Source: Daphnia carinata
Lineage: Eukaryota > Arthropoda > Branchiopoda > Diplostraca > Daphniidae
DNA: 64,000 nucleotides
Direction of reading: 5' to 3'
Assembly: GCF_022539665.2 (NCBI RefSeq)
Contig: NC_081334.1
Location: 5,240,424-5,304,423, forward strand
Within the stretch, counting starts at the first letter, position 1, and every line of letters begins with the position of its first letter. The translations under genes were made by a program, and so were the position numbers. Below the pieces are notes generated by a model. The model was not told the DNA's origin, searched no databases, and saw only the letters and a list, made by a program, of their open reading frames with translations. Positions 1-14,569 of the stretch are shown in pieces.

Positions 1-1674
1 AATGTTTGTTGAAGTGAAGCTTACAAAGCAGTTTGACATCGTGTGTTATAGTATCGACCATTACGTTAAATTACGAGATATACAAACTGTCGCCATGCTG
101 TGCTGTGCCTTTGGCTACAAGTGTGAAAGTCAGGATGTTTTCCGGCGGAAAACAACACGGTCCGAGTCAGGAAGCGTAAGCGTCAAGTTGTTTCATATAG
201 TTTAGTGTATTAAAGCTTGGGATATACCATTTAAATTCTAGTAATTAAAGTGTGTCTTGCATTTTTTGTCGGTCGGTAATCGGTTGGGGTGGCGTCCATT
301 GGTGTTATGCTCTGAATCTTTTCCTTACTTTTTCTTCTCGCTTTTTGCTCGCAAGCTGATTTTTCTTTTCTTCAAGAAAGAAAACATATAATTAGCCTTT
401 CGAAATCTATTTGGCTTGTCATGCTCTTTTAACTAAATAATCTCGCTTTCCAATGTGGCCAGTGAATTGTCTAGACATTCCTTCTTTTTAACACTGGCTT
501 ATTTTTTTTGGTGCTGCTGGCACCTTGTGAATGCTGGCTGCTGGATACAAATATTCTTTTTTTTTCTACAGCGCAACTTACGGTGGGGGCTGAAGGTAGG
601 CATATCTTGCCTTTACGGTTTTTAACCTGAAAATTACTTTTTTTTTCAGAAATTTTCTAACAACAAGTAGAAATTTTTATATTCAGTTTTTTTTTCCTTG
701 TCTTTTCTAACCAACAGATCGTGAAGACTTAAGTATTATATGAATTATTATGTATTTATTTGTTTTTTATTATAGCCAGGAGACTCACCATACCATACAA
801 TACACCCCGGAGACACGACATTGGATGGCTGGAATCTCGTCACAGGCTTAAAACAAATCCGTTCGAATTCGTGGTCTGACTCTCTTGATGATTTCCGTCT
901 CGGAACTCCTGGAATGAATCCTATATCGAACGGTCGTCCTTTACCAGGTAAAAGACCATCAAAAAATGTTTAATTAATAAAATTAACTAATCATTGAAAT
1001 TGCTTCAGTTACTTCAATATTCCTACCACACTCCACAACTAGCGCTTTATCGTCAAATGGGATTGAGGGAAGCGGGGAGTGTAGAGACAAAGACTTAAGG
1101 TCATTATTTGCGCATTCACTGTTTTTTTCTTTCATAACTTTTCTGTTAATCTTTAGATTACTCGATCCGAAATTTTCTGGATTATTTGACAACTATCGTC
1201 GGTGTTATGCTGACATTCTTTACCGATGGGGACTTCTTGAGGCGCGCGTTTTGGTATCCACCGAAAATCTTAGTCTCTTTCGACCTTTTCTTTGTAATAC
1301 ATTGTTTATTACTTTTCTCGCAGGTGCTGAAGTACCTCTCCAGCCCCATTGATCCCCATAGAGGCGTGGATTTCGTAACTGAGTGCAATCCCTGTAGAAC
1401 AACCGCAAGGGGGCCGCAATGTACCGTTTGCAAGCGATTGTTGCTGAATTGCGTCATATGTCGCGTCGTCGTAAAAGGTTTTATTGTGATTGTCAGACAA
1501 ATTTAAATGGCATTATTTCTTAAATAATTTATAGGCTCTGCAAGTTTTTGCCTCGTATGTGGACACGGAGGCCACGGGAGGTGCATGGCGAATTGGTTTG
1601 CTGAAGAGAACGAATGTCCTAGCGGATGTGCTTGTAACTGTTTACTAGAAAACAATACTGTATTTTCCGTCTAG
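1..1674 (+). CDS. WDR59: WDR59 homolog (GATOR2 subunit), 3' part
   Basis: WDR59 is part of GATOR2, which relays amino-acid sufficiency to TORC1 at the lysosome. The C-terminal part is visible; the WD40 and RWD regions lie left of the window. Proposed exons: <1-175, 572-595 (a 24-nt exon, least certain), 776-947, 1009-1099, 1157-1253, 1324-1477, 1535-1674. Phases join without a break. The first exon reads KLRDIQTVAMLCCAFG, as in animal WDR59. Later come YADILYRWGLLEARVL and a Cys/His-rich RING-like end (CVICRVVVKGSASFC, then HGGHGRCMANWF, then CPSGCACNC) that is diagnostic of WDR59 as against WDR24 or MIOS. The stop is TAG at 1672-1674. Only about 70-bp introns separate the last exons. The identification is strong; the 24-nt exon could be intronic, since skipping it keeps the frame. 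Confidence 0.9.
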
Positions 1675-2742
1675 TTAAAAAGAAATCTCGAACATACACC
1701 TGTTTTCCATTCGCATCATTGCAGTGGGACAATGTCAGTTATATATGTGCTTATAAATTTATCTTTTGATTTACGAAAATTTAATTGAACCATAAATGTG
1801 CGGAGAGTGGCGATTTCAATAATATACTGTAAAGTTGTCTTTGATAGTTCAAGTTTCTTATAGATACGATTCCGATTGCCGCCCCGAATTTGGAGCACGC
1901 CATGCGTTTCTTTAGCCCCGTCTATTGTCATAGTCAAATGGTAACAAGAATTAGGAAAATTACCCTAGCCACATATTTACACTAGTGCTTAAAGATAAAG
2001 AAGATTTACCTATGATTTATAGATAGGAAAACCTGATGAGAAAAATTCGTTGACAGTAAAATATATACATATTTTTTGTATATTTACAATATACGTAGGT
2101 GTATCTATTTACATGGACGTTTCCATATCTAATTTAATCTACGGGTATCTTTTTACCCCGGTTTATCAGATTGCCACCAAGGTTTTCAACGGCCAATCAC
2201 TTAAAGATGTGGTTCCTATTTTAATTAACACGTTTAATACTCCATTAAGAGGTTTTGCCTATACCACTCTGCAAGTATTTCAAGTGCTTCCTTCCTGTTG
2301 CTTCGAATTGAGCTTAGCGCCATCTTGTAACTTTGTGCCATGTTGTTCTCGTTTGTAAAATTATTTAGAATCCTTATCTCGTTGGTATTATCATATCACG
2401 CTATCTTTACTCTTAGTGGGCATCAGATAAATTGTGAGCAAAATATAGAGTTTTAGAGTATTAAAATCGGGGAACAAGTATTAGAAATGGATGTAGAAGA
2501 AGAAATTTTTTACGCAAACGCTGACGTGTCTTTGCCTTATACACAGTTTCACAATTGGTCGAATTCCCCAACAGCTACGTAGAATATACTACAGATCATT
2601 TGAGTAATAACACTTTCATTCCGGCTACTAGCACGCAAAGCAACGGTCATAGCAGACTATCTTCGTTTACAATCGAATCTGAACAGCATCGAATATTGTT
2701 GGATTCAAAAAATTTCTGAAATTCCTCAAAAACACCGTTTAA
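1675..2742. other. intergenic, WDR59 3' flank and PDCD6 5' flank
   Basis: AT-rich sequence between two genes on the same strand. A 102-codon open frame at 2050-2358 (+) has no family resemblance, no good start context and biased hydrophobic composition typical of chance frames in T-rich DNA. It presumably contains the WDR59 3' UTR and the PDCD6 promoter. I see no TATA box or repeat. Confidence 0.5.
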
Positions 2743-3657
<915 letters not shown>

Positions 3658-4196
3658 TTGCATTTTGACATTGGCTTCCAAAAGAAAAGAATTTGCCTAC
3701 TTTGGTTTTCTTTCCGCTTTCGCAAATGTCTTTGATGACAATTGTCTACTATGGATCCCTTCTTTAAAAATCCACATGTGAATACACTACATAACGCAAA
3801 ACAGTGATCAGTGGTCGTCAACAGCGCAGTGCTTCGTTCTATTGCGTGTGTGCAAACGGCGATGTTCAAAGACCTAGATTTGTCTTCACGTTTTTAGGTT
3901 CGTCTTTTTGCTGAGAATATACCATGTCTACTCTTATAAGTCACAAACTCCAAATAGTATTTCCGTAACTGATTGGACCACAAATCTCATTAAAAACGAA
4001 ACGAAATTTTGCCTGATCATGCTCCCAATTTTAATTTCAGGAAAGCTTGTGTGCAATGCTCTATTGCTTTTCAACATTTATAAGTCACAAAGTGTACGAA
4101 CACATTCAAAATAAATTCACGATGTCAACGCATTTCGTAGTGAATTCACGCTCTTTCAAGGTACTCAACAAAATTCAAAATATTAGTACGCTTTCC
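3658..4196. other. convergent 3' region PDCD6/PHAF1
   Basis: Between the two stop codons of convergent genes. Nothing coding is seen. An AATAAA on the + strand lies at 4110-4115, 450 bp after the PDCD6 stop, so the two 3' UTRs may abut or overlap. Confidence 0.5.
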
Positions 4197-6124
<1,928 letters not shown>

Positions 6125-8040
6125 CTTCAAATTTGTGTTTGTTATAGTATATCGTAACGTAATTTCCGATCAGAGCAGCAGTCCACAGTTGCACAACTTT
6201 GGAAATGAAAACAAAAACAGCTGTTTCTTATTTGTTGTTATTTTCTTTTTTCTTTGTCTTTGTTTGCCAAATCAGAACGTCATCTAGCGGGGGAAAAACT
6301 AAAGCTATCAACCTCCTTTCTATTCCATTGAAAGCTTTAAACAGAAAATCGATTTGTTCAATTACGAAACAAAATTGGTAGTCAGAACTCTTGATTTATT
6401 AGAAAATATTTGATATGAAATTTTACAGCGCAAATGGTTTTCTTTTTAATTTTTCATTGTTGATTAAAAAAGTTAGGTAGGCCTACATCGTTTTGATGAA
6501 TCTTTGGAACCGATCTTGAATCTCAAATTCAAAAGGGGTATTTATTTTGGCCACTAGAGGGACATGATCTTTTGTTATTAAAAATATTCATTGGTTTCCT
6601 TGTCAAAGGAAAGGCCAAAAGCGAAACAGCTGTTGAATGTTCTGATTATTAGAATATAGCGACATCCCCCAAGTGTCATTACATCCTTGGTCAGGAATAG
6701 TATTTTAATACTAAACTAATTTGTGGAGCTATCCCTTTCTCAGCAGGTATCACAAGTCACAACTTCGTTTGTCATCTGGAATGTCGAGGTTGTTAGCTAT
6801 CATCACACGGTAAGGTTCGCCTTGAATATTTCTCTGATACTAAGTTTTATCCAGTGCAATCCCAGAGTAGTTTATTTTTATTTGAGTTCTGTTTTGGAAG
6901 GGGAATTAATGATTCTGGTGACGACTTCTGTTTGTTGCCTCACATGATTTGGACAGTTAGCAATCACGTTAACTGTTTGTTTTCATTGACGTCTTATTTT
7001 TCTTGGTATTTAGTTTATTCATTAGAACATCTGTACATTTACATAATTGCAGTTTATGTTGTTTGGTTGAAGGTAATTTAGTGAAGAATAAGCAAATGGT
7101 GATCATTTTTGTGCTGTCCACATAACTACATAAGTCATTTATCAAGTTAGTCACGTACACCATTATACAAGTGGCAACGCAGCATAGCGAAGCTTTAGAG
7201 GGAAAAAAATGATACAAGTGGGAAAACAGCGTTAGAAAGTTTATTGTTGGACTTAAATACGATGTCACTGGCTCGGTTTGGATCCGCTTTAGGACATTTT
7301 AACTGTTGGGTGTTGAAGGCAAACATAATATCCTGCAGCATTTCACGATAATCACTATACGTACGGTATGTATATTTTTTTTTCTCTTTTTTTTTCTTCT
7401 GTTCCCTTCGTAGATCAGAACGCTGTAGCCTTGGAACGGCCCATAGCTATACAGTAGAGTTCTGCAGCCTTAATCCAGAAATGCATGGCTGAGCTGATAA
7501 AGGAATTGATATCGACTTGTTTAAGCTCTGGTGCTTGTTGCGTGTGTAGTTTGGCTCTGTACACTGTATACGGTGACCACTAATTATGTGATATCTCTAG
7601 GGTTTTTTTGTTCGATTCTTGTAATTTTTCTTTCTTTCGCTAAGTCTCCTTGGCGCATGGACGTGAACATACAAGGCAACAAATTATTTCGTACATTGCC
7701 AATAGCATTTCATGACTTTGGGACATTCTTTTCTTGATTTCTTATTCTAAATTCTCGGCTAACCAAGATACTTTTTCTCCGAAATGTAAACTAAACTTTC
7801 GTTATTGTAAATGTTTCTCCTTGGCATTGCAACACTTTTTTACTCGATGAAATATATAATATGAAATCATGTATTTATTATACATTATTACATATTGTAT
7901 AACAGATAATATAACCTTTAGATATTTGTAATTTGAATTAATCTAATAATAGCATTAATTACCTTGCACGGGGGTTGGAACCTGCGCTCAACGAACGAAT
8001 TCTAGTGATTGTCGTGATGTGCGGCAAGTTGTATCATCAT
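6125..8040. other. intergenic, no gene seen
   Basis: Upstream flank of PHAF1. T-rich with several short open frames, none with a recognisable motif. A pyrimidine run lies at 7375-7400. No RNA gene or repeat could be recognised. Confidence 0.4.
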
Positions 8041-9054
8041 ACAGTACCCGCCCTTAGTATCTGAACACCAAGGGTTTTTGGGGCTTTTTTACACGGTGTC
8101 TTATGGCGGTAGGGTCCCTTGCGCAAAGGTAAAAAAGGGCCAGTAAAAATGACGATAAAAAAATAAAATTTTGTTCTGACGTTAATTAAATAATGGGCTA
8201 TTTAGCACTATTTTTTTTAATTTTTTATCTATAAGACTTTTTGACTTACATGCTAGTCATGTATTATATATATGCCTAATGACACTATCATTTTTTAGAA
8301 TTTTTTTTTTAATATAAGGAAATGTTTTCTAGATGTCGCAATTACATTAACCGATAGGATATTCATTAAACTATATCCCATTTTAGTAGTATAACTTAAT
8401 GTCATTTATTTTAAGAACGGGAATTTTTTTAAGTGAAGACTGTGCTAAGTTTTTCCCGTCAAAAATAGTTTATCTTGTTCCCACTTGAGGCGCTGCCCTC
8501 ATTACGCTTTTTCAGACAGCTAACACAGTTTACTGTAAAAGCAGACGTATTTCTGTTTGCTTTTACGTAATGAGTTCAGCGCCTCAAGTGGAAACAAGAT
8601 AAACTATTTTTGACGGGAAAAACTTAGCACAGTCTTCACTTAAAAAAATTCCCGTTCCTAAAATAATTGATATTAAGTTATATTACTAAAATAGGATATA
8701 GTTTAATGAATATCCTATCGATTAATGTAATTGCGACATCTAGAAAACATTTCCTTATATTAAAAAAAAAATTCTAAAAAATGAGGTAGTGTCATTAGGC
8801 ACCCTATAAGATCAACGCGGTGTTCGGATAATACATGACTAGCATGTAAGTCAAAAAGTCTTATAGATAAAAAATTTAAAAAAATAGTGCTAAATAGCCC
8901 ATTATTTAATTAATATCAGGGCAAAATTTTATTTTTTTATCTTCATTTTTAATGGCCCTTTTTTACGCTTGTGCAAGGGACCCTACCGCCATAAGACACC
9001 CTGTAAAAAAGCCCCAAAAACCCTCGGTGTTCGGATACTAAGGGCGGGTACTGT
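8041..9054. mobile_element. long-hairpin MITE, Tc1/mariner-like ends
   Basis: A 1.0-kb near-perfect palindrome. The left end reads (TA)CAGTACCCGCCCTTAGTATC and the right end is its reverse complement, GATACTAAGGGCGGGTACTG(TA). Arms of nearly 480 bp each run inwards to about 8505 and 8562, leaving a short central spacer. The element is flanked by TA on both sides, which fits TA target duplication of the Tc1/mariner superfamily, whose ends commonly begin CAGT. There is no transposase frame; every open frame merely crosses an arm. The right arm carries a roughly 33-bp insertion near 8801-8833 that partly resembles the terminal sequence. Called as a non-autonomous foldback/MITE; the superfamily is inference from the ends. 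Confidence 0.85.
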
Positions 9055-10351
9055 ATATATACACACATTTTGGCTCTTCAGCTCGAAAGTTTTATATTCA
9101 TGGGGCGTAAATTTCCTAGACGTGGTCAGCGGTCACGTAGACGCTATCCTTGGGAAACCTTCATCGTTGCGAAATTTGTTTTCTTCAAGTTGTTGTTGAT
9201 CTTTGTTGTTTTGACGTTAAAAGGGCATGGACACTGGCCATAGGCGGATTTGAACACAAAAATAGGAGTCTTTAAGTTGTTTTCTTGTTTTTGTTTTTTA
9301 AATAATAACAGCATTAGCATACACATCGTGCTGTTGAAGTGGAATAACAGCGTGATCGGAGCATGTTGTTCGTAACCCTTAAGATCAATCGTAGAGGGCA
9401 AAGAGGAGAACGAGCGAGTCTCACTTGAATAACCCAACATGTATTCTTCTCTGTTAATTCCGCTTGTTATGTTACTTACTTCATTGTTTCCGTATGTATA
9501 CCAATATTCTTGACTCTGTTGCTAAGATGACATTGTGCACAAATGGAAATCACGACTACCTAACTAGAGTTATTTCTTTTCCTAGTGTCTACAGTCATTA
9601 GTAATTGCAAGACATTATAGAAGAAGGTCTGCATAAGTAGAACAGGAGCTCGCTCCTCTTGTTCCTTTCCCTATGTTTTGTACAGGCCATTCGATATCAT
9701 CTGGGACAAGATAGTGAAAGACAAACTTCCAAAGCTTTTGTAAACAGCATGATTTGCAAATTCTCTTTATGGAAATCTAATGAAAGTGTAATGGTGTCCT
9801 GTAGTTACTGCGATGTAGAAAACGTGCTGTGGCCCACGCGGATGTTTACTAGTTCGACTGCAGACATGGAGCCCTGAGGTTAAAGTAATTTTCCAAATTC
9901 GGTAAAAACAATGTGACTAACAGCCATGTTGTTTACTGAACTTTTCTATATGGACGCAACTGCGCTAGTCTTAGCAAAGCCAGTCCTACACTTGTTACGA
10001 ACCCAATGAAATACGCAAAGAATTTTATCGCAATTAGAACCTGGTACTATCGAAAGAACATATTATTTTGTTTGTGCAAATGCCGTGCTTCATTTAAAAT
10101 GTACAATGTGTTGGTTCCTATTCAACAAAAAGGAATTGATTAGTCTGACGTCACTCTTAGAGAATGACAAGAACGTCCAACACACTTTTAGGGCAACCCG
10201 CACAAGTTTGAGACGTAAACAACCAGAATTTGCTAGCCTTTTTTTGTTGGTCGTTTTCCAAGGTTATCTCCGCGTGAATTGCTGACCAATGGCAGAAGGG
10301 GGCTCGCCTAGCGTGAGCTTCTGGTGGCATGAAGTAGGTAAGGTGCGAGTA
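9055..10351. promoter_or_regulatory. upstream region of PEPCK
   Basis: 1.3 kb between the MITE and the PEPCK TATA box. No coding gene seen. It contains a perfect palindromic cAMP response element at 10146-10153 (listed separately). The rest is AT-rich and unremarkable. Confidence 0.5.
10146..10153 (+). promoter_or_regulatory. perfect CRE octamer upstream of PEPCK
   Basis: TGACGTCA, the consensus binding site of CREB/ATF bZIP factors, 199 bp before the TATA box and 319 bp before the start codon. Mammalian PCK1 is cAMP-induced through a proximal CRE; here function is inferred only from site and position. Confidence 0.6.
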
Positions 10352-10357
10352 TATAAA
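10352..10357 (+). promoter_or_regulatory. TATA box of PEPCK
   Basis: TATAAA inside GAGTATATAAACCC, 108 bp before the ATG. A start site would be expected near 10380. Confidence 0.75.
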
Positions 10358-10464
10358 CCCGGCACATCAGACGATGGCACACAAATGCGTTTATTGGATA
10401 TCTCGAACGTTGAGAGATACCTAGCAAAAATTCTTCATTATCGACTAAGAACTACTTTTTAGAA

Positions 10465-13439
10465 ATGTCTGTCACACCCCAAAATATTCCTTGGTAAGAT
10501 TGTTTGCCGTTTTTTCTTTGAATTCTGATTAATTTGGTCCTTTCTTAATTTTTGGCATTTACCTTTGCTCATTGCTAATGGTTAATTTTTCATAAATATG
10601 CAGCTCGAATTTTGTAACGGCCCAAACCAAAGGATGTCGGCTTCCTTCGTCCACTTTCAACCGTTCGTTGAGCATCCTCGAAGCTGCGGGAGGAAAGTCT
10701 CTTCCGAACAAGGTACTCTTAGAGATTTAATAATTCATGACAAATTTGTAACCTAAACGTGAACATATTTTAGGTTCGAAATTTCGTCGAGGATTGCGTC
10801 AAACTCTGTCAACCAGCTCAAATTCACATATGTAATGGATCGGAGCAAGAAAATCGGACGCTGATACAATTGATGCAGCAACAAGGCATGCTAGAATCCC
10901 TACCAAAGATGGAGAATTGGTATGTTTCGTAACTCACAATATTTCGCTCTTAGCGTGTATTTTTTATTGTCGTAAATCACGTAAATTAACAAACTTTATA
11001 TTCGTATTAGTTGGTTGGCACGAACTGATCCCGCAGACGTTGCCAGAGTAGAAAGTAGAACGTTTGTTGTGACACCTAAAAAGAATGACGCGATCCCAGA
11101 TCGTATGAATGGCGTCACCGGGCAGCTTGGAAATTGGATGTCACCTGATGATCTTCATAAAGCCATTCACGACCGCTTCCCTAACTGCATGAAAGGTACG
11201 TTTCTTCTTTGATTGGCGAACTAGTATGAAGTGAACAGAAGAAAAACAATATCATATTTAAACGATTTTCCTTTACTAGGTCGCACGATGTATGTTGTTC
11301 CGTTTAGTATGGGTCCAATCGGATCGCCGCTTTCGAAAATCGGGATCGAGTTAACAGATTCGCCTTATGTGGTGGCTTCAATGCGTATCATGACGCGAAT
11401 GGGTCAACAGGTACTCGAAACATTGGGCGAAGGAGACTTCGTTCGTTGTCTGCACTCCGTTGGCTGTCCGCTCCCGATGACCAGACCTGTGATCAACAAT
11501 TGGCCGTGCAATCCGGAGCAGACTATCATCATCCAGTAAAAATAGGAAAACATTATTTCGATCAAGTTGTTGCTAAATAGGCTGCTTAAAATCAGATGCC
11601 CAGAGACCAAAGAAATCTTGTCATACGGCAGCGGATATGGTGGCAACTCATTATTGGGAAAAAAATGTTTTGCCCTGAGGATTGGCTCGGTAATAGCCAA
11701 AAAAGAAGGTTGGCTTGCTGAACACATGCTCGTAAGTACTTGTTCATTTAACACACCCGCTTTTTTCAAATTGATGACATTTGCTCTGTGTACCCCTAAT
11801 TTTTATAGATTCTAGGAATAACTAATCCCGAAGGCAAAAAGAGATACATCGCTGCCGCTTTCCCGAGTGCTTGCGGAAAAACGAATCTCGCAATGTTAAC
11901 CCCAACATTACCAGGTTAGATATAGTACAGAATACTTTGAATACGTAAACTTGCTCTTGAAAAATAGTGGCTAATGCCTGAAAATTAACAACATCCCTTA
12001 ACACCCCATCCTTTCTTTTAAACTAATACTGTGTCATAATTCTAGCTAATTATTGATGTAACGTGCGACGTAGGCTATAAAGTTGAGTGTGTTGGCGACG
12101 ATATTGCATGGATGCACTTCGACAGTGAAGGACGTTTACGAGCCATCAATCCGGAAAATGGATTTTTTGGCGTTGCTCCCGGAACCAACTATGCTACCAA
12201 TCCAAATGCATGCTATAACTTTTTCTATATTTATATATTTTTTTAAAAGAAAACATTTATAATGAATGTCTATCCATTTTTCACTACAGGCTATGCTGAC
12301 TATCCAGAAAAATACGGTTTTTACAAATGTTGCAAAGTAAGAATAATTCGTTAACCTTTCATGAAAATATGTTTATGTGATGATTTCTTTACTCCTACAG
12401 AACCAGTGATGGTGGCGTTTTCTGGGAAGGCCTGGAGAAGGAAATCACAGGTGTTAACGTCACAAGTTGGTTGGGCGAAGCCAACTGGAGTAAAGCATCA
12501 GGAAAACCCGCGGCTCATCCTAATTCTAGGTAAATGATTTACACCAGAACATCGTAAAGTTAAGCAGCAATCTTTCATTAAATGTTAATTCCTGTTGGAT
12601 TTTTTTTCTGAATTTTAGATTTTGTGCCCCAGCCAGCCAATGCCCAATCATAGATCCGCGTTGGGAGGACCCTGAAGGTGTACCCATAGATGCTATTTTG
12701 TTTGGAGGTCGCCGACCAAGAGGTGTGCCTTTGGTTTACGAAGCATTAAATTGGAAACACGGAGTCTTCGTTGGTGCCTCCGTCAGTTCAGAAGCCACTG
12801 CTGCAGCTGAGTACAAAGTATGTTTTAGATACGTTCATTATCACAAAGATATCAAAATTGATGATCAAAATGTGTTAAACTTTAGGGCCGCTCAATTATG
12901 CACGATCCATTTGCAATGCGCCCGTTTTTCGGGTACAATGCCGGTCACTATCTCAATCATTGGCTGAGTATGGAAAAATCTGGTCGCAAACTCCCCAAAA
13001 TTTTCCATGTTAATTGGTTCCGCAGAAGTGCAGATGTGAGTCGCATTTTTAAAAAGTTTTTAATTGTCATTTTTACGGTGTCTTATGACTAGAAAGTTAC
13101 CTTTTCATTCTGATTCCGGTTTTTTCTGCGTAGGGCTCTTTCTTATGGCCTGGATTTGGGGAAAATTCCCGTGTTCTCGATTGGGTACTAAAACGTTGTG
13201 ATGAAGCCGACGTTGCTCAGTCCAGCCCAATTGGATTGATTCCAAAAGAGGGGTCGATTGATACCAATGGTCTGAAAGAGCAAATCAATTGGCAAGAGTT
13301 GTTTTCAATGCCGAAGGACTTTTGGCAAGACGAAGTTACTGATCTAGAAAAGTATTTTAGCGAACAACTTGGCAATGATTTACCGAACGCTATCGCCGAA
13401 GAATTGCACAAATTAAAACAACGAGTAAATCAAATGTAG
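10465..13439 (+). CDS. Pepck: phosphoenolpyruvate carboxykinase (GTP)
   Basis: Converts oxaloacetate + GTP to PEP + GDP + CO2, the committing step of gluconeogenesis. Thirteen exons: 10465-10493, 10604-10712, 10774-10919, 11011-11195, 11280-11535, 11581-11731, 11809-11914, 12074-12207, 12290-12336, 12401-12529, 12619-12817, 12886-13035, 13134-13439; 648 residues. Visible signatures include [47 protein letters not shown], the kinase loop FPSACGKTN with the hyper-reactive Cys at about residue 314, [70 protein letters not shown] and the C-terminal LKQRVNQM. The first 45 residues are poor in acidic residues and differ from cytosolic PCK1, so a mitochondrial form cannot be excluded. The exon 8 donor appears to be GC rather than GT. 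An AATAAA lies at 13903-13908. Confidence 0.96.
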
Positions 13440-14569
13440 GTATCTCTTAACCTCCACTCTCTCCCTTGTCCTGTTTTAATTGCGAACATTCCGTTTTCTT
13501 AATGAGCACTTGAAGTTAGAGAGATATAAGCTCTACTTACCCACAATTCGGATTTGTTCTGGATGTGTGGCTACCGCACATCGATTCGCTGTCATAATCG
13601 CCCCTATATTCCATTGACAAATTCCTGCAGTTTCAATTTTAAAGAAATTCTATTTTAGGCACAATCTATGTAGGTTAGAGCTATGCCTTTGTGTCATTCT
13701 TCATGAATGATTTTTATTTCCATTTACTATTGATCGATCGTAGTTTGCGTTCTATGGCATGTAAATTAGGTCTGACTGACAACGTGTTCGAAATATTTGT
13801 CAGAACTCCATGTCAAGTTGGTGCATGCTCAATGTGTATTGAATTCGTCTACTTCAAAGAATGTTGCACTATTTTCATGTAATAATGACGCAAAATTGAC
13901 AAAATAAATTCTTTTTATTCAGTTAAATCTTCGCTGAACTGTGAAGACAGCGTTACAGGTTTGTTTTTTTACACCGTTTCAGAAGAATGTTCTGATTGCA
14001 CCAAAAAAAACAAATCTGTTACCAGCCAGTCTTATCTGGACAAAAGTCTAACGACTCAGAGTCCAATTAAGCTTGATATTTTGTTAGCATGGTTGTACAA
14101 TCAATTTACAACAGATACGCGATTACCAAATGACAGCTTTGATAATAGATTTATTGAAATGCGGCAACCTACTGTCGAATGCAGAATGAAGTACAATCGA
14201 GTCCAACGATGTCAACTGGGGTACCTTTGGTTGGTTGGAAAACTGCACTTTTTTCCTTGTACAGCCAGCAACAAAGTGGAAAACGAATAGCATTTCGAGC
14301 AAAATAGTTCGTTGCATTCCGGGGAAATTATAGTTTTTCTGTATGCAAACTGAGTGGACACCTTAAACATGTCTTAACTCTAGTATACCAGGCTCTAAAG
14401 CAGACAGCGAAAAAATTATTCTTTCCCAACCAGCCATAACTATAAAACATTTCATAGAGTAACTGTGATGCGAAAACAGAACATGTGGTACGCACATTTA
14501 TTTCAATTTCTTCGTCGACATACTCCACTGGCATGTAAGTTATCTTTCTTTTTCTAATTGTGGGTAACA
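13440..14569. other. convergent 3' region PEPCK/QNG1
   Basis: Holds the 3' UTRs of two convergent genes. An AATAAA at 13903-13908 probably ends PEPCK. A 109-codon open frame at 13961-14290 (+) lies beyond that signal and shows no family resemblance. Confidence 0.5.

Noticed and set aside
1182-1506. Overlapping frames on both strands at the WDR59 end
   Set aside because: Shadows of two WDR59 exons; the conserved protein uses a different frame joined across introns.
2050-2358. 102-codon open frame upstream of PDCD6
   Set aside because: T-rich hydrophobic composition, no family resemblance, no splice context; a chance frame.
13961-14290. 109-codon frame after PEPCK
   Set aside because: Lies past a poly(A) signal between convergent genes and matches nothing known.
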